Of a DNA stretch of 64,000 nt, positions 7,978-18,300 are shown piece after piece. Under the pieces are notes generated by a model that ran no database searches, was not told the origin of the DNA, and was given only the letters and a program-made list of their open reading frames with translations. Origin of the DNA: Metabacillus niabensis (lineage in GTDB: Bacteria; Bacillota; Bacilli; Bacillales; Bacillaceae); NCBI RefSeq assembly GCF_902829255.1, contig NZ_CADEPK010000029.1:1-64000 (forward strand), in the 5' to 3' direction. A program made the position numbers and the translations under genes. Every line of letters begins with the position of its first letter. The stretch's first letter is position 1.

Positions 7978-8033
7978 TTAAGCGCTTTATAGATTATTTT
8001 ACTAGTGAAAACGTTGTGTTGATAGGATCTTTT

Positions 8034-8058
8034 AAGGGTGGGGACTGTCCCCACCCTT
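8034..8058. repeat. Short palindrome copy 2, probably also the spoIIR terminator
   Basis: A perfect 25-bp palindrome with 12-base arms (AAGGGTGGGGAC and its inverse) around a single T. It lies 8 bp past the spoIIR stop. T-runs flank it (TTTTTT on plus, short on minus), so it can act as a terminator. Confidence 0.85.
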
Positions 8059-8066
8059 TTTTATTT

Positions 8067-8738
8067 CTATGAAAACAAGCCTTGGAACCATTCTACTAAG
8101 AAGAATTTTACTTCTACTTCCTCTTCTTTTTCTTCTTCCTCATCAACGACTAGTGCTGCTAATTTTTCATCCGTTTTTTCTTTGTCATTTGTTTTACTAT
8201 CTTCTGGTTCTGCGGCTTGAACTGCTTCACTATTCGAGAAGTCTAAGAAGCATAGCGGTGGAAATAATACACACCACCAATTAGCACCCTTTGCCTCACC
8301 AAGACTAATTAAAATCGCTTCATATTCACCTGCTGGATAGATGAAATTTCCATAGAGCTTTGTTGGAAAGCTAACATTATCAAAATCTACTGAGTACGAC
8401 TGCTGTTTATTTTCCTCATCAAGAACACGCTCAACAATTTTTTCAATTTCTGGTAATCTTGATTGAATTAATTTTCTCGCTTCTTCTACTGAAGTTAGCT
8501 TGGCAACCCATTGCGTGATTTCTTTATTTACCTCATCACGGATTTTTCTTTTCAACGATTGATCCTCATCAGAATCACTATTCGCTAGAATCCGTAAACG
8601 AATCGCCTCTTCTGGAATAACGACTGGCTCCTCAGCACTTGTTGTGCTTGCTGCTACCGGCTCTTTATAGACATTTGCAACAGCCCCAATAAATAATAGA
8701 AATATATATATAAATGCAAGTTTTTGTTTTTTCATCAT
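8067..8738 (-). CDS. spoIIR: Stage II sporulation protein R (SpoIIR)
   Basis: This 223-residue secreted signalling protein is made in the forespore under sigma-F. It activates the protease SpoIIGA in the mother cell, which processes pro-sigma-E. It has a signal segment (about residues 7-25), then the conserved IRLRILANSDSDEDQSLKRK (about 47-66) and the NWWCVLFPPLCFLDFS motif (about 152-167). The C-terminus is an unusually acidic tail ending VEWFQGLFS. GGGAGG precedes the ATG by six bases. Both flanks carry GGGGAC palindromes. The order ywlB-spoIIR-prmC matches B. subtilis apart from small genes. Confidence 0.93.
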   Translation of the reverse strand: MMKKQKLAFIYIFLLFIGAVANVYKEPVAASTTSAEEPVVIPEEAIRLRILANSDSDEDQSLKRKIRDEVNKEITQWVAKLTSVEEARKLIQSRLPEIEKIVERVLDEENKQQSYSVDFDNVSFPTKLYGNFIYPAGEYEAILISLGEAKGANWWCVLFPPLCFLDFSNSEAVQAAEPEDSKTNDKEKTDEKLAALVVDEEEEKEEEVEVKFFLVEWFQGLFS

Positions 8739-8815
8739 CTCTCTCCTCCCTTGGTAAACAGTATGGACAGAGAGAGAGATTCCTAAACTAGTTTTTCAAA
8801 AATAGTTTGCTAGTT

Positions 8816-8838
8816 TTTTTGGGGACTGTCCCCAAAAA
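8816..8838. repeat. Short palindrome, GGGGAC-T-GTCCCC family, copy 3
   Basis: TTTTTGGGGAC-T-GTCCCCAAAAA is a perfect inverted repeat with 11-base arms, in the 256-bp gap between prmC and spoIIR. Confidence 0.8.
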
Positions 8839-8897
8839 GGGGCACAGACTAAATCTATTAGCGAACAAACCCTTGTCGTATGGGGATTTGTGTGAAG

Positions 8898-8913
8898 TGG
8901 GGACTGTCCCCCA
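8898..8913. repeat. Short palindrome, GGGGAC-T-GTCCCC family, copy 4
   Basis: TGGGGAC-T-GTCCCCCA is nearly symmetric, with one extra C in the right arm. It lies in the same gap as copy 3. Confidence 0.75.
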
Positions 8914-8949
8914 TTTTGAGTGTTAATCTCATAAAATCATGTTTTAAGC

Positions 8950-8994
8950 TTGGTTGGGGGACTGTCCCCCAACCAAAAGTTGTCCCCCAACCAA
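8950..8994. repeat. Short palindrome copy 5 with a duplicated right arm, next to prmC
   Basis: TTGGTTGGGGGAC-T- plus the 13-base inverse arm (8950-8976), followed by a second copy of the right arm GTCCCCCAACCAA (8982-8994). The last base directly precedes the prmC stop codon. It may terminate prfA-prmC transcription. Confidence 0.8.
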
Positions 8995-9855
8995 TTATTT
9001 TGCTGCGAAGACCATGCGTTCTTTTCCGTTGATGTCGGAGATAATTTCAATTTTAGCTGTTGGGAGGGTTTGTTCGATTAGTTGTTTTACATCTTGACCC
9101 TGTCCTGTTCCGATTTCAAAGGCAATTAGTGCTTTTTCTTTGAGTAAGGGCACCATGTCTTTGATAAGCCTTCTGTAAAAGTTTAATCCGTCCTTTCCAC
9201 CAGCTAGTGCTCGGATTGGTTCGTGGTCTTTAACAATTGTTGATAGTATCTCAATATCAGCGTCTGGTATATATGGTGGGTTTGATACGAGAATATCCAC
9301 TTTCTTAAGATTATTTTGACTTGAGATCGGTTCAAGTAAATCACCGTGAAGCCATTGGACGTTTGTCCCGAGCTCAAGCGCATTTTTTTCTGCGATTTGT
9401 AAAGATTCTTGTGCGATATCAATTGCTCGTACACGATATCTTGGATTTTCGAGAGCTAGCGTGATGGCAATTGCACCACTTCCTGTCCCAACGTCTACAA
9501 CTTCTAACGGTTCATCCCCACCAAAATACTGATTTGTTCGCTGTAAAATTCCTTCTACTAGCTCTTCTGTTTCAGGTCGGGGAATAAGCACCTCTTCATT
9601 TACGTAAAAACGTCGTCCATAAAATTCCTCATAGCCAATCAAATACTGTACAGGTATTCCTGATGCATGCCTCATAACATCAGACTTAAAGGCTTGAAGC
9701 TGCTCATCTGAGAGGACCAGTCTCAAATTTGCAAGCATCGATGCCCGACTCATTTGTAAATGATGCCTAAGCAATAGCTCAGCCGCATTTTCATCTCTTC
9801 CCGCTTCCTTTAAAAAAGAAGAAGCCCAGTTCAGGGCTTCGAATACATATTTCAT
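8995..9855 (-). CDS. prmC: Peptide chain release factor N5-glutamine methyltransferase PrmC
   Basis: This 286-residue SAM-dependent methyltransferase modifies the glutamine of the GGQ motif in release factors. The N-terminal helical substrate-binding domain covers about residues 1-85. The SAM-binding motif VVDVGTGSGAIAITLAL is at about 118-134 and the catalytic NPPYIP at about 187-192. It is six bases downstream of prfA, so the enzyme is co-transcribed with its substrate, as in B. subtilis (ywkE). Confidence 0.96.
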   Translation of the reverse strand: MKYVFEALNWASSFLKEAGRDENAAELLLRHHLQMSRASMLANLRLVLSDEQLQAFKSDVMRHASGIPVQYLIGYEEFYGRRFYVNEEVLIPRPETEELVEGILQRTNQYFGGDEPLEVVDVGTGSGAIAITLALENPRYRVRAIDIAQESLQIAEKNALELGTNVQWLHGDLLEPISSQNNLKKVDILVSNPPYIPDADIEILSTIVKDHEPIRALAGGKDGLNFYRRLIKDMVPLLKEKALIAFEIGTGQGQDVKQLIEQTLPTAKIEIISDINGKERMVFAAK

Positions 9856-9861
9856 CTATTT

Positions 9862-10932
9862 TTAATCTTCCGCAGCTTGAAGACGGCTTGATTGATCCTC
9901 AACGATTAATGCATCAATCACTTCATCAAGCTTTCCTTCTAAAATTTGGTCTAACTTTTGAATCGTTAAACCAATACGATGGTCCGTTACACGATTTTGC
10001 GGGAAGTTATACGTTCTAATCCGTTCAGAGCGATCACCTGTACCAACCGCTAGCTTACGGTTTTGGTCATACTCTGCTTGTGCTTCTTGTTGAAATTTAT
10101 CATAAACACGGGCACGAAGAACCTTCATAGCCTTTTCTTTATTTTTAATTTGTGATTTTTCGTCCTGACAGGAAACAACTGTCCCTGTTGGAATATGTGT
10201 TAAACGGACAGCAGACATTGTTGTATTAACACTTTGTCCACCTGGTCCACTTGACGCAAACGTATCAACACGAATATCCTTTTCATGAATCTCAACCTCT
10301 ACCTCTTCTGCCTCAGGGAGAACTGCAACTGTTGCGGTTGATGTATGAATACGTCCGCCTGATTCTGTTTCAGGAACACGTTGAACACGGTGGGCACCAT
10401 TTTCAAATTTTAATTTTGAATAGGCTCCCTTTCCATTAATCATAAAGATAATTTCCTTATATCCGCCTGTACCTGTCGCATTTACTTCCATTACATCAAT
10501 TTTCCAGCCTTGTGTTTCAGCATAACGAGTGTACATACGATATAAGTTTGCAGCAAATAATGCAGCCTCTTCACCACCAGCTGCACCTCGGATTTCCATA
10601 ATAACGTTTTTATCGTCATTCGGATCCTTTGGAACTAGAAGCAGTTTTAAACGATTTGTTAGTTCCTCTTCCCGTTCTTCTAATTCAGAAAGCTCTTCCT
10701 TTGCCATTTCTCGCATTTCAGCATCAAGCTTCTCCTCAAGCATTGATTTCGTGTCAGCGATTTGCTCACGAACCTCTTTATATTCACGATAAGCCTCAAC
10801 TGTTTCTTGTAAATCTGATTGTTCTTTAGAATATTCACGTAGCTTTTTTGAATCACTGATAATATCCGGATCCATTAAAAGCTGATTTAGTTTTTCATAA
10901 CGGTCTTCAACCGATTGTAAACGATCTAACAT
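9862..10932 (-). CDS. prfA: Peptide chain release factor 1
   Basis: This 356-residue class I release factor recognises UAA and UAG. The GGQ loop [18 protein letters not shown] is at about residues 225-242. The codon-recognition tripeptide lies in the region before it. It forms a tight pair with prmC (six-base gap). Confidence 0.97.
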   Translation of the reverse strand: MLDRLQSVEDRYEKLNQLLMDPDIISDSKKLREYSKEQSDLQETVEAYREYKEVREQIADTKSMLEEKLDAEMREMAKEELSELEEREEELTNRLKLLLVPKDPNDDKNVIMEIRGAAGGEEAALFAANLYRMYTRYAETQGWKIDVMEVNATGTGGYKEIIFMINGKGAYSKLKFENGAHRVQRVPETESGGRIHTSTATVAVLPEAEEVEVEIHEKDIRVDTFASSGPGGQSVNTTMSAVRLTHIPTGTVVSCQDEKSQIKNKEKAMKVLRARVYDKFQQEAQAEYDQNRKLAVGTGDRSERIRTYNFPQNRVTDHRIGLTIQKLDQILEGKLDEVIDALIVEDQSSRLQAAED

Positions 10933-11086
10933 ACATGTTCACCTCAATTTTCATGCATAACGTTTTAATTATAGTATAGGTCAGATAAAGCGTCAAAAGC
11001 AAATTGACATCCAGATACAGTCACAGGAAAATTTTGATGGTAAACTATGGTTATATGAATGCACTTATAGGAAAAGAGGTAGAAAG

Positions 11087-11473
11087 ATGAATCTAAACAA
11101 AATCCATCATATTGCGATTATTTGCTCAAACTATGAGCTATCTAAAGCGTTTTATACAGAAATACTTGGGCTTCGTATCCTTAATGAGGTTTACCGTGAG
11201 GAGCGACATTCCTATAAATTAGACTTAATGGTGAATGATGTTTATCAAATTGAATTATTTTCATTTCCAAATCCACCTAAGCGACCTACACACCCTGAAG
11301 CTGTTGGATTACGACATCTTGCCTTTGAAGTTTCAGCAATTGAAGAGGCTGTTGAAGAGCTTGCAAGTAAAGGTGTTGAAGTAGAACCGATTCGCATTGA
11401 CCCACTTACAGATAAGAAATTCACCTTCTTCCAGGATCCTGATGGGCTTCCTATCGAGCTATACGAAGCTTAA
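11087..11473 (+). CDS. ywkD: VOC-family (glyoxalase-like) protein YwkD
   Basis: This 128-residue vicinal-oxygen-chelate protein has two beta-alpha-beta-beta-beta modules. It starts INHHIAI-like (KIHHIAIICSNYELSKAFY) and has ILGLRILNE and VGLRHLAFEV. It ends FFQDPDGLPIELYEA, where His and Glu form the metal site. It resembles the SMU1112c/YwkD subgroup of lactoylglutathione-lyase-like proteins; the real substrate is unknown. AAAGAGG precedes the start. It is divergent from prfA. Confidence 0.85.
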   Translation: MNLNKIHHIAIICSNYELSKAFYTEILGLRILNEVYREERHSYKLDLMVNDVYQIELFSFPNPPKRPTHPEAVGLRHLAFEVSAIEEAVEELASKGVEVEPIRIDPLTDKKFTFFQDPDGLPIELYEA

Positions 11474-11684
11474 GCAAACATCGACAGGCTGTATTCATAT
11501 TATGTAAAACTTCCACTTTCTTTGCCGAATATAAACTTGTTTTGTCTAACGTGAAGGGAACTAGCTATAAGAATAGAAAAGGTACATATACAGGTTGCTA
11601 ATTCTGGGGCGAAGGAATAGTCAATGGGATTCGAAGGAGAAATACTTTTCCTTCATAACTACTCAATTTCAGGGAGGAATACGG

Positions 11685-12209
11685 ATGAATACAGCTACTG
11701 TCGTAAAAGAGCTCGGGGTTTCAAGACGGACATTAATGAGATGGGTAAATCAGTTGGACATGCAATTAGAAAAAAATGAGCTTGGCCATTATCAATTTAC
11801 GGAAGAGGATGTCAAGCGCTTAAAGCAGGTTCAGCAGCAGACTGCTTCAACAGAAAATCAGCCATCTGCTCAAAAACCTATCAAAACCGAACAACGAACA
11901 GGTACTGCAAAAATTACTCCAACTTATGACTCTTCCAAAATGAAAGTATTAAATGACCGGATCGATGAGCTAGAGAGAAAAATAAGAAGTAAAGCTGATG
12001 ATGTTGTATCATACCAAGTTCTTCAGCATCGTAAAGAGATGGAGGAATTACTAGCAAAAATTTCGTCTTTAGAAGAGAAGGTTGCTGAGCTTGAACAAAA
12101 CCAACAAAAACGTGAGCATGTAAAAGATAATGTTTTAGTTTTCGATCAATCTCCTGCACCTAAAAAGACGAAGCGGAAAAACTTAATCAGTTCGATTTTT
12201 AGTTTTTAA
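11685..12209 (+). CDS. racA: Polar chromosome-anchoring protein RacA
   Basis: I place the start at ATG 11685, seven bases after GGGAGG, giving 174 residues (B. subtilis RacA has about 184). A MerR-like helix-turn-helix (TATVVKELGVSRRTLMRWVNQ) sits at the N-terminus. A polar linker follows, then a coiled coil (about residues 90-145) and a basic tail KKTKRKNLISSIFSF. RacA anchors the origin region at the cell pole at the start of sporulation through DivIVA. The place after ywkD and before tdk matches B. subtilis ywkC, except that a 6-kb gene now follows. Confidence 0.85.
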   Translation: MNTATVVKELGVSRRTLMRWVNQLDMQLEKNELGHYQFTEEDVKRLKQVQQQTASTENQPSAQKPIKTEQRTGTAKITPTYDSSKMKVLNDRIDELERKIRSKADDVVSYQVLQHRKEMEELLAKISSLEEKVAELEQNQQKREHVKDNVLVFDQSPAPKKTKRKNLISSIFSF

Positions 12210-12282
12210 TAGGGTAAGCAAATCTTATTCTTTGAAGTCATTAATCTCACAGTAAGCTAGACATTTAAGATGTTGATTATAG

Positions 12283-12324
12283 AAAAAGGCTGTCTTCTAA
12301 GAAGTTCTTAGAGACAGCCTTTTG
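12283..12324. terminator. Bidirectional terminator between racA and the large phosphoesterase
   Basis: AAAAGGCTGTC-T-TCTAAGAA pairs with TTCTTAG-A-GACAGCCTTTT. T/A runs on both sides serve the convergent genes. Confidence 0.85.
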
Positions 12325-12330
12325 TTTTGA

Positions 12331-15300
12331 TTAAATACTTTTTTCTCTTTTACGGATAATCATAAACGCTACACCAGCCGCAAAAATGATCATACCAATA
12401 AGCAAGAAAGTAAAGTTACTTGTTGCCGTATTCGGTAAAATATTTAAACCATTTTGCTCCTGCCCTATAGATGGACGCTCCTTCTCACCTGAGTTACCTG
12501 TAGGTGTTTTATCATCGTTTCCTCGAGTGTCTCCATCTTTGTCTGGAGTGATTCCTCCGTTATTTGGCTTTTCTTCTCCATTTCCTGGCGGGTTCTCCCC
12601 ATTGCCTGGCTTCTCTTCACCATTTCCTGGCGGGTTCTCCCCATTGCCCGGCTTCTCTTCACCATTTCCTGGTGGGTTCTCTCCATTGCCTGGCTTTTCT
12701 TCACCATTTCCTGGCGGGTTCTCTCCATTGCCCGGCTTTTCTCCACCATTTCCTGGTGGGTTCTCTCCATCGCCTGGCTTTTCTTCGCCATTTCCTGGAT
12801 TAGGTTGTTCATTTTTACCCTTTGTAAATGACCATATCGGTGATTCAGATGTTCCCGTATAGTCATCCTCTGCTATCACATACCAGGAATAGGTTTGTTT
12901 CTCAGTCAGTCCTTCCCATGTGACTTCAGCAGTTGAACCACTTGCAACATTTTCTTGTTTACCAATTTCCTCATCTGTTTTTACATTGACAGTGAAATAA
13001 TCAGTTGCTACTTGCTTTTTATCTACTTGTAAATCAAGGTTGATTATCATTTCATCTTTTCCAGGGAATTCTGCGGGATCATAGAAATTATAGTCATCTA
13101 AGTATGGTGAATATGTGTTGACGATAATTCGATTATTATCCTGGTCAAAATGTAATAGTTTCATATAGCCTTGACCGCCTTCAGGACCACCTTGGTAGTC
13201 GCCAAGCATTTGATAAACTTCACGGTCCGCTACTCCGTCACCATTATCATCAATTTCACTTACTAATGTTTCAGAATCATGGTAGTGACCACTAAGAACG
13301 GCGATAACGTTAGGATTCTTTTCTACAACTTCCTTATAAATCGTTTCACCAATCGGGCTTCTATTTCCTGAAACTAGTAAATATTCATGGAAGTTTAAAA
13401 TCGCCTTTCTATCTGGGTATTCACTTAATACCTGATTCATCCATTGTAAATCCTCAGCTTCAACTCCCCAGCCCATGTAAACCATGATAAAGTCATTGCC
13501 ATTTGCTGAGATGAGATCATAATGTCCTCGATTGTTTTTATATGATTCACCATAGTAGTCTTTTTCTGCAAATCGGTCTTCGCCAAACCATTTATAGTAT
13601 TCCGTGTAATCATTTGATAACTGATCAACATCATGGTTACCAGCTAGAACGCCGTACGGAATATTATTATCGTCAAGCACCTTCATATATTGGTCAGCAT
13701 ATTGCCATTGTTCTGGCTTACCTGATTCATCAACTAAATCTCCTGTGTGGAAGACATATTTGATTTTCATTTCTTCTTGCTTTTCGGCAATCCAATTTGT
13801 TTGCTTTTCAAAAATATATGGGTAGGATTCTGAATAATATTGTGTATCAGACATCCATACGAATGTGTAATCATACTCATCTGGACTACTTGGAATTTCA
13901 TCTTGAACGAGTACATTTATTTTTGAATCCTTTACATATTCATTTACCGTAACATTGCCCCTTAGTTCAAAATCTTCCTTGCCAGCGATGTTATACGTAA
14001 TTAAATCCCATTTATTCGTTTGATGGTTCCATGCATACATTGAAACCTTTCTACCCTCTAGGGAATGACCAGTCCATGAGAGTTCAATCTTATCATTTTC
14101 ATCAACTGACTCATCTACAGTTACATCAAAGCGATGGTATGGGAACTGTGTATCAGAATTTGTCGTTAAATATTCCCCATCCTTTTCCGCAACTAACGAA
14201 ATATCATCTGATGTAAAGCTTTCCTCTCCATCCGGTACCATAACAGATGGTGGCTCAATATCATTCGCATTTTTGAAGGCCTTTACATGATTCTTATCAG
14301 CAACGTCATATTGGTAGCCTTTATAGAACGTTACATCTAACGCATCATTTGTTGGGTCTGTTACTTTTACTTTTAATTTCGCATCACCATCTACCGGCGT
14401 CGTTAGGCTATCTGCTGGTGAGATAAGCTCTGGTAGACTAGGGTTTTCATTGTTTACAGAGAATTTGACAACTTCCTCTGTTACGTTACCTACTTTATCC
14501 TCTGCAACAACTGTTAACGTATGCTCTCCTGGTGTTAACTGAGATGATGCTGTTTCGTACGGAACGGTAATTTGCTCGTTATCAAGCAGCACTTGAACAG
14601 TGTTCACGCCAGCAATTTCATCTGTAACATCTGTATCGATTGTGAATGCACCCTTGTATTCCTTGCCTTCTTCAACAGTTGTCTTCACCTGTGGCGCTGT
14701 ATTATCAACGAAGATTGTCGATGTAACTTCATTGTCGCGATCTTGAGCTTTTACAATATGCTTTCCATCAGCAACCTTTGTCGTATCCCATGCATATGTC
14801 TTTGCATGTGTATGCTCCTCAGAAATCATAAAGGTGAAATCCTCAAATGGGCGATATGTACCATCATCCCCCATATCATAAACCTTAGTTGGATCACTCT
14901 TAGCAGGATCCCTTAATACCGTACCATCCGCTAGAATTAAACGGACATTTCTTATCGTATAATCATCACGATTTTCTTCACTTTCCTCTAACTGGAATGG
15001 TGAAGCTTTATTTCCAGCACGAACAGTTAAAGTGTTTTCACCTAGTTGTAAACGGTCAGCATCCACCGGAATCGTAAAGGTTTTCCAATGTGATAGCCAA
15101 TCCTTATCCATTAAGTATAGAACATCCTCACCCATTGTTACGGCATTTTTAAAGTACGTATTTAAACCGTTCACTTCTAGTGCAAAATAAGCTTGAGTTT
15201 CTAATGACTTATAAGCACCTGCTTGTACTTCTGCTTCATCAATAAATAGCTTTACATCATCAGGAGTTTCTTCCTTTGACGTTCCTTTGATGATTTTTGT

Positions 15301-18300
15301 ACCAGATAATATATCATTGTCTTTTACATTCAATCGTATATCTGAATCATCATTCTTGCTCTTAATGTCGATTTGATAAGTATCACTTTTTGTTTCATTT
15401 ACCCCATCTGATACGACAAAGTAATACTCAACAGATTGCTTAGCAATTAAATCAGATGCATAAATCATATTTTTATACAATTGTGTTTCAGAATCTAAGC
15501 TTAGTAATGTTTGAGTAAACTGTTCTTGGTCATTTGTTCGATAATATAAAGTGACAGATTTAACACCAACATTATCATTTGCTTCAGCTGCAATCTCAAT
15601 ATCTTCCGTTTCCTCAACTTCGGTTACTTTCGTTTTATTGATTACAGTTGGTGCTACTGAATCATCCTCGATATGAATCGGTTGTTTTGGAACTTGGAAC
15701 GATTCTACCGCACCTGGTGTTGCTGCTTCCGTTCCTGCGCTCACTTTTATAGATTGTGTCGAGCCATCTTCAGGATATTTATAGACTATTCCTTTATTCG
15801 GAACAGTATCATCAACGTTTGCTACCTCATTGTAGTAGGAAACAGATATTTCCTCCTTCGTATTTGTAGCAACAACTAGACCTCTTGTACTGCCGTTAGC
15901 CATTCCGTCGCTATAAATTCGAACGATATCTTCATTTTCAACTAAATTCGTGCCATAGTTAGCGTTAAAATCAGCAACAGTTTGTTCTGTGTTTTGTGAG
16001 TTTATAATCCAAAAAACAAGCGTGTCTTGTGCCGGAATGACAACATCATCTGGAATTGAAGGCCACACAACATCACTTGCCGGATCTGTTCCATAACGAT
16101 ATTGAATCTTATAATCTTTAAAGCTTATATCCTTATCAGTGTTATTATAGATTTCAATAAATTCGTAGCCATCTGCTGACCCGACATTTTCTGAGTCTGG
16201 GACAACTTCTGTTACTAGGAACTTCGGAATTTTAGTATAATCTACTTCCTCTTTCTTCACTTCGACTACATATTCATCTGTTTTTGCAGAATTTATTCCG
16301 TCAGAAGCTTCGATATAGTACGTAATTGATTCATCTACTTTTGTTCCCGGAATAACAGCTGAATAGTTTCCTGTATCCGCACTTACACTCATTGAAAGAG
16401 CTGTAAACGAGTCATCACTTGCCTTTTTATAATGCAATGTAACAAACGGCACTGCCTTATCATCTGTTACCGTTGCTTCAACTACTATCGGAGCGTACGC
16501 CTCACCTGATTTAATTGGTGTATGAGTAATAACAGGTGCTTCTACGTCTTTAGGTTGTTCATCAATTTCAATCGGCTTTGTCGGTACTTGTACGGAATCA
16601 ATTACACCTGGAGTTGGTGGCGAAAGGACTCGGTATTTAACCATTTCTGTCCCTTCTGTTGAAAATAAATAATGAATATCTGCTCCAGTATTATCGTTTT
16701 CATTCCCTAAATAAGCTGCAGAAACTAGCTCCGTTCCATTGTTATCTTTAATAACGATTGCGCGGTTTCCACCGTTTGCGAAGCCCGGAAAAGCTGTATC
16801 TGTATATTCTATTACTTGTTCAGCTGGTAGGTTTGTACCGTAGTTTTCATTAAATTGCTGTAACGTGCGATTCCCGTTATTGAACCATAATACAAGGGTT
16901 TCTTGTGGCTCAATCGTAGTCGCAGGAACTTGGAAGACTACCTCACTTCCAGTATCCGTATATTTGTATACAAATGAATAATTTGTTAATGCTAATGGCT
17001 GATTTGTATTATTATAGAGTTCAAAAAATTCATAGTAGTCTGTTCCTCCACCAGCGGAGTTCGGTGAAAGCTCAGTAATTAATAAAGGCTGATTACTATA
17101 TGTTTCCTGTGGCGTTTCGATTTTAACTAAGTACTCATCTGTTTTAGAGGAATTCGTTCCATCTGTTGCTTCAATATAGTACACAATATTTCCTTGGACT
17201 TCTGTTCCTGGAATTTCAACAGTAAAGGTTGACTCATTTTCAGTGCTTTTAGTCATCGGAATTTGTATAAACTCATTTTCACCTTCAGCCTTAATATGAA
17301 GGGTTACATTATGAACGAAGTGATCATCAGTTACGTTAGCTTCAATCTTTAACGGTTGTAACGCCTTACCTTCGGTTACTGCGTTATGCGAAATGACTGG
17401 CGGCTCTGTATCAGCAGGTATTTCAGGTAGCTCGACTGTCTTTGCCGGTACTTGAGTGTTTTCAATTGCTCCTGGACTTGGAGCTGCTAAAACTTGAAGT
17501 TTTTCCATTTCCGTTTTAGCTGGAGCATATTTATATTGAACGACAAGCCCGGTATTGTCTGTTTCATTAGGTAAATAGGTTGCAGCCGTTATCTCATTTC
17601 CATCCTTATCTTTAATAACTGCTGCGCGGTTTCCACCGTTGGCAAATCCCGGGAAAACATCTTTGTATTCGACAACCTGCTCGCTTGTTAATTGTGTTCC
17701 AAAATGATTGTTAAAGTCATCTAGTGAAAGTCCCGCATTATTAAACCAAAATACAAGTGTTTCCTGTGGGTCAATTGTTGTTGCAGGTACTTGGAATACC
17801 TTTTCTTCACCAGAATCTGTATAACGGTATAAAAATGTATAATTTGCTAGAGATAAGGGCTGATTTGTATTATTGTACACTTCAAAGTACTCAAAGTTAT
17901 CAGTGCCTTTACTATTTGGAGAAATTTCTGTTATTAAGAGATGAGCATTTTTGTTAAAGTCTTCAGACTCAATAGAGGGTTCCTCTTGTACTTCTAATTC
18001 TGTTGCTTCTGTCTCTTCCTGGGTCGGTGTTTCTAGTTGCGGTTTTTCTTCTGGAGCACTTGTAGGTACTTCTTCTTGTGTATTTGTAGCTCCTTCTTCT
18101 TGTACATTCGCGGGTGCTTCTTCTTGAGCTGTGTTTTCTTGTTGAGGCTGTTCAGTTTGATTATTTTCTTGAAGAGGTTCTTCTATTGGTACCGGTTCTT
18201 CTTCCGGTACTGGTTGTTCAGCTGTTTGTCCGCCAGTTGGGGACTCCTCTTCTGTAGCATCCTGATTTGATTTTTCTTCTAGATTAAGATCAGTTGAAGT

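Noticed and set aside
8006-8019. cre-like TGAAAACGTTGTGT between ywlB and spoIIR
   Set aside because: Two mismatches and no metabolic gene nearby; probably chance.
12386-12866. CRISPR-like regular repeats and open frames on both strands
   Set aside because: The 42-bp period codes PGNGE units of the large phosphoesterase; there are no unique spacers and no cas genes.
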